Positions 62,841-64,000 of a stretch of DNA of 64,000 bases are shown here, in pieces. The first letter of the stretch is position 1. The number at the start of each line of letters is the position of its first letter. The DNA lies in NCBI GenBank assembly GCA_035548515.1, contig DASZSW010000021.1, forward strand, positions 1 through 64,000, given 5' to 3'. A program made the translations under genes and the position numbers. The notes below the pieces were generated by a model, which worked only from the letters and a program-made list of their open reading frames with translations, had not been told where the DNA came from and searched no databases. The DNA is from DASZQY01 sp035548515. GTDB taxonomy: Bacteria; Pseudomonadota; Alphaproteobacteria; Rhizobiales; Kaistiaceae.

Positions 62841-64000
62841 TCCCGCTGCGCAACCTTTGCCTTCAGCTCCCGCGCAATCCGCGCGAACACACCATCCCAG
62901 TCGCCGGGAGTCTCCTGCCGGAACAACCGCATCGTCGGGTACCACGGCGTATCCGCGCGCCCCTCCATCCAGCGCCAGTCGGGATGCCGCGACAGCGCCA
63001 CCCATGTCGGCCGTCCGAGCGCACCGGCGAGATGCGTCGGCGCGGTGTCCGACATCACCAGCAGGTCGAGGTTGGCCATGATGGCCGCCATCTCCTGCAG
63101 GCCGTCGGGGTTGTTCTCCAGCTCCTCGCCGAAACGCGTGATGCGCATCGCATCGCCAAGCGCGTCGAGCTGATCCAGTCCCACCTGCGCCTGCACGCTG
63201 AACAGCCGCACGCCCGGCACGTCGGCGAGCGGCGCAAACTTCGCCAGCGGGATCGAGCGCGACGCGTCGCGCGCGTATTTCAGTGCGCCCTGCCACACGA
63301 TCCCGACGCGCAGGCCGCCCTTGCCGATCCGGCCCGCCCACTTGGCGATGCGCAGTGGATCGGCGTTGAGATATGACCGTGGCGCCGGCAATGTCTCCAT
63401 CGTGTCGTGGAACGCCCACGGCAGGCTCATCAACGACACCTGATAATCGAACCCGCTCCGCAACCCGACATTTCCCGTGACATCGACATCGGGAAAATTC
63501 GGCGCGAGCAGGCGCGACAGCGCCGGCTGGATGGACAGCGTGATCGCCGCGCCGGTCGCCTTCAGCCGCGGCACGTAGCGCACGAACTGCAGCGTGTCGC
63601 CGAGCCCCTGCTCGCCGTAGACCAGCAGCCGCTTGCCCGATACCGGTTCGCCCGTCCACTTCGGTGCCAGCTTGATGAAGGCGCGGTGCGGATGATCGTG
63701 CTGCTTCAGCCGCCACTCGTGGTCTTCCCAGCCGTTCTCCCAGTCACCCAGTGAGAGACGCAGGAAGGCCCGATTGTAGTGGGTCTGGAACGCCTCGGGA
63801 TCGGCCGCGATGGCCCGCTCGAAGTCCGCTAGCGCGGCGGCAGTATCGCCAAGCAGCGCGCGTGACAGCGCCAGCACCGGCAGGTACGCCTTCTCGCTGG
63901 CGCCGAGCCGCTTCGCTTCGCCGATCGCCGCGAGACTCTCCTCCTGCCGCCCCATCTCGGCGAGGATTGCCCCGCGCGTCACGAACGCGTCGGCCTTGCG
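62837..64000 (-). CDS. TPR / glycosyltransferase-like (heptosyltransferase fold) protein, 5' end outside window
   Basis: The gene runs off the right edge; 387 residues of its C-terminal part are visible. TPR units come first (DAFVTRGAILAEMGRQEESLAAIGEAKRLG in part, ADFERAIAADPEAFQTHYNRAF), then a region resembling glycosyltransferase family 9/41 folds: KRLLVYGEQGLGDTLQFVRYV, GLRVGIVWQGALKYARD, LDLLVMSDTAPTHLAGALGRPTWVAL and DWRWMEGRADTPWYPTMRLF. The family is common in alphaproteobacteria and is thought to glycosylate proteins or polysaccharide; the acceptor is unknown. It overlaps the end of purH by 4 bp on the opposite strand. Confidence 0.88.
   Translation of the reverse strand, partial: RKADAFVTRGAILAEMGRQEESLAAIGEAKRLGASEKAYLPVLALSRALLGDTAAALADFERAIAADPEAFQTHYNRAFLRLSLGDWENGWEDHEWRLKQHDHPHRAFIKLAPKWTGEPVSGKRLLVYGEQGLGDTLQFVRYVPRLKATGAAITLSIQPALSRLLAPNFPDVDVTGNVGLRSGFDYQVSLMSLPWAFHDTMETLPAPRSYLNADPLRIAKWAGRIGKGGLRVGIVWQGALKYARDASRSIPLAKFAPLADVPGVRLFSVQAQVGLDQLDALGDAMRITRFGEELENNPDGLQEMAAIMANLDLLVMSDTAPTHLAGALGRPTWVALSRHPDWRWMEGRADTPWYPTMRLFRQETPGDWDGVFARIARELKAKVAQRD

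Overview
The window is a GC-rich bacterial chromosome segment, most likely from an alphaproteobacterium of the order Hyphomicrobiales (Rhizobiales). The evidence is gene order: hemC-hemD-mitofilin-like-hemY divergent from tsaD-gpsA-EVE, followed by acs, and htpX-rsmB-heparinase II/III-purH. There are two tRNAs, tRNA-Ala(CGC) and tRNA-Thr(CGT), no rRNA, no CRISPR and no recognisable insertion sequence. Genus cannot be set from sequence reading alone.

Layout. 1-10 kb: the 3' end of a GGDEF-EAL protein, a cyclase-TolB-like-TPR protein, typA, an acetyltransferase, YggU and YggT family genes, tRNA-Ala, an ECF sigma/anti-sigma pair divergent from a secreted TPR protein, a glutamine amidotransferase and a TerB-like protein. 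10-18.3 kb: a sugar-utilisation operon (binding protein, two permeases, ATPase, isomerase, Gfo/Idh/MocA dehydrogenase) divergent from a LacI regulator, with two identical LacI-type operators between them. 18.2-23 kb: FecR-domain protein, TPR/beta-barrel outer-membrane protein, DUF3307-type membrane protein and a CHASE2 adenylate cyclase. 23-32.5 kb: PPi-type phosphofructokinase, a peptide ABC importer (binding protein, two permeases, double ATPase), a large Sel1/TPR repeat protein and an orphan YbgE-like membrane protein.

32.7-45.65 kb is the most unusual part. It is a GntR-controlled catabolic cluster with two divergent arms: an ABC importer with a RidA and a creatininase-family amidohydrolase on the minus strand, and an enolase-superfamily enzyme, a second creatininase, a 2-hydroxyacid dehydrogenase, a second RidA and a DapA-like aldolase/dehydratase on the plus strand. 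It ends 10 bp from tRNA-Thr. Two related inverted repeats that share the 10-mer CTGTCAATCA lie at the importer promoter and in the gntR/enolase intergenic region, and look like operators of one regulon. The substrate is not evident; the enzyme set suggests an amide-containing, peptide-sized compound with enamine/imine and 2-oxo acid intermediates.

45.7-64 kb is housekeeping: heme synthesis, tRNA modification, glycerol-3-phosphate dehydrogenase, acetyl-CoA synthetase, a Popeye-like membrane protein with a putative cyclic-nucleotide-binding domain, a secreted nuclease, HtpX, RsmB, a heparinase-like protein, PurH and a truncated TPR/glycosyltransferase-like gene. Cyclic nucleotide signalling recurs: one EAL phosphodiesterase, two class III cyclases (one with a degraded active site) and the Popeye-like putative cAMP receptor.
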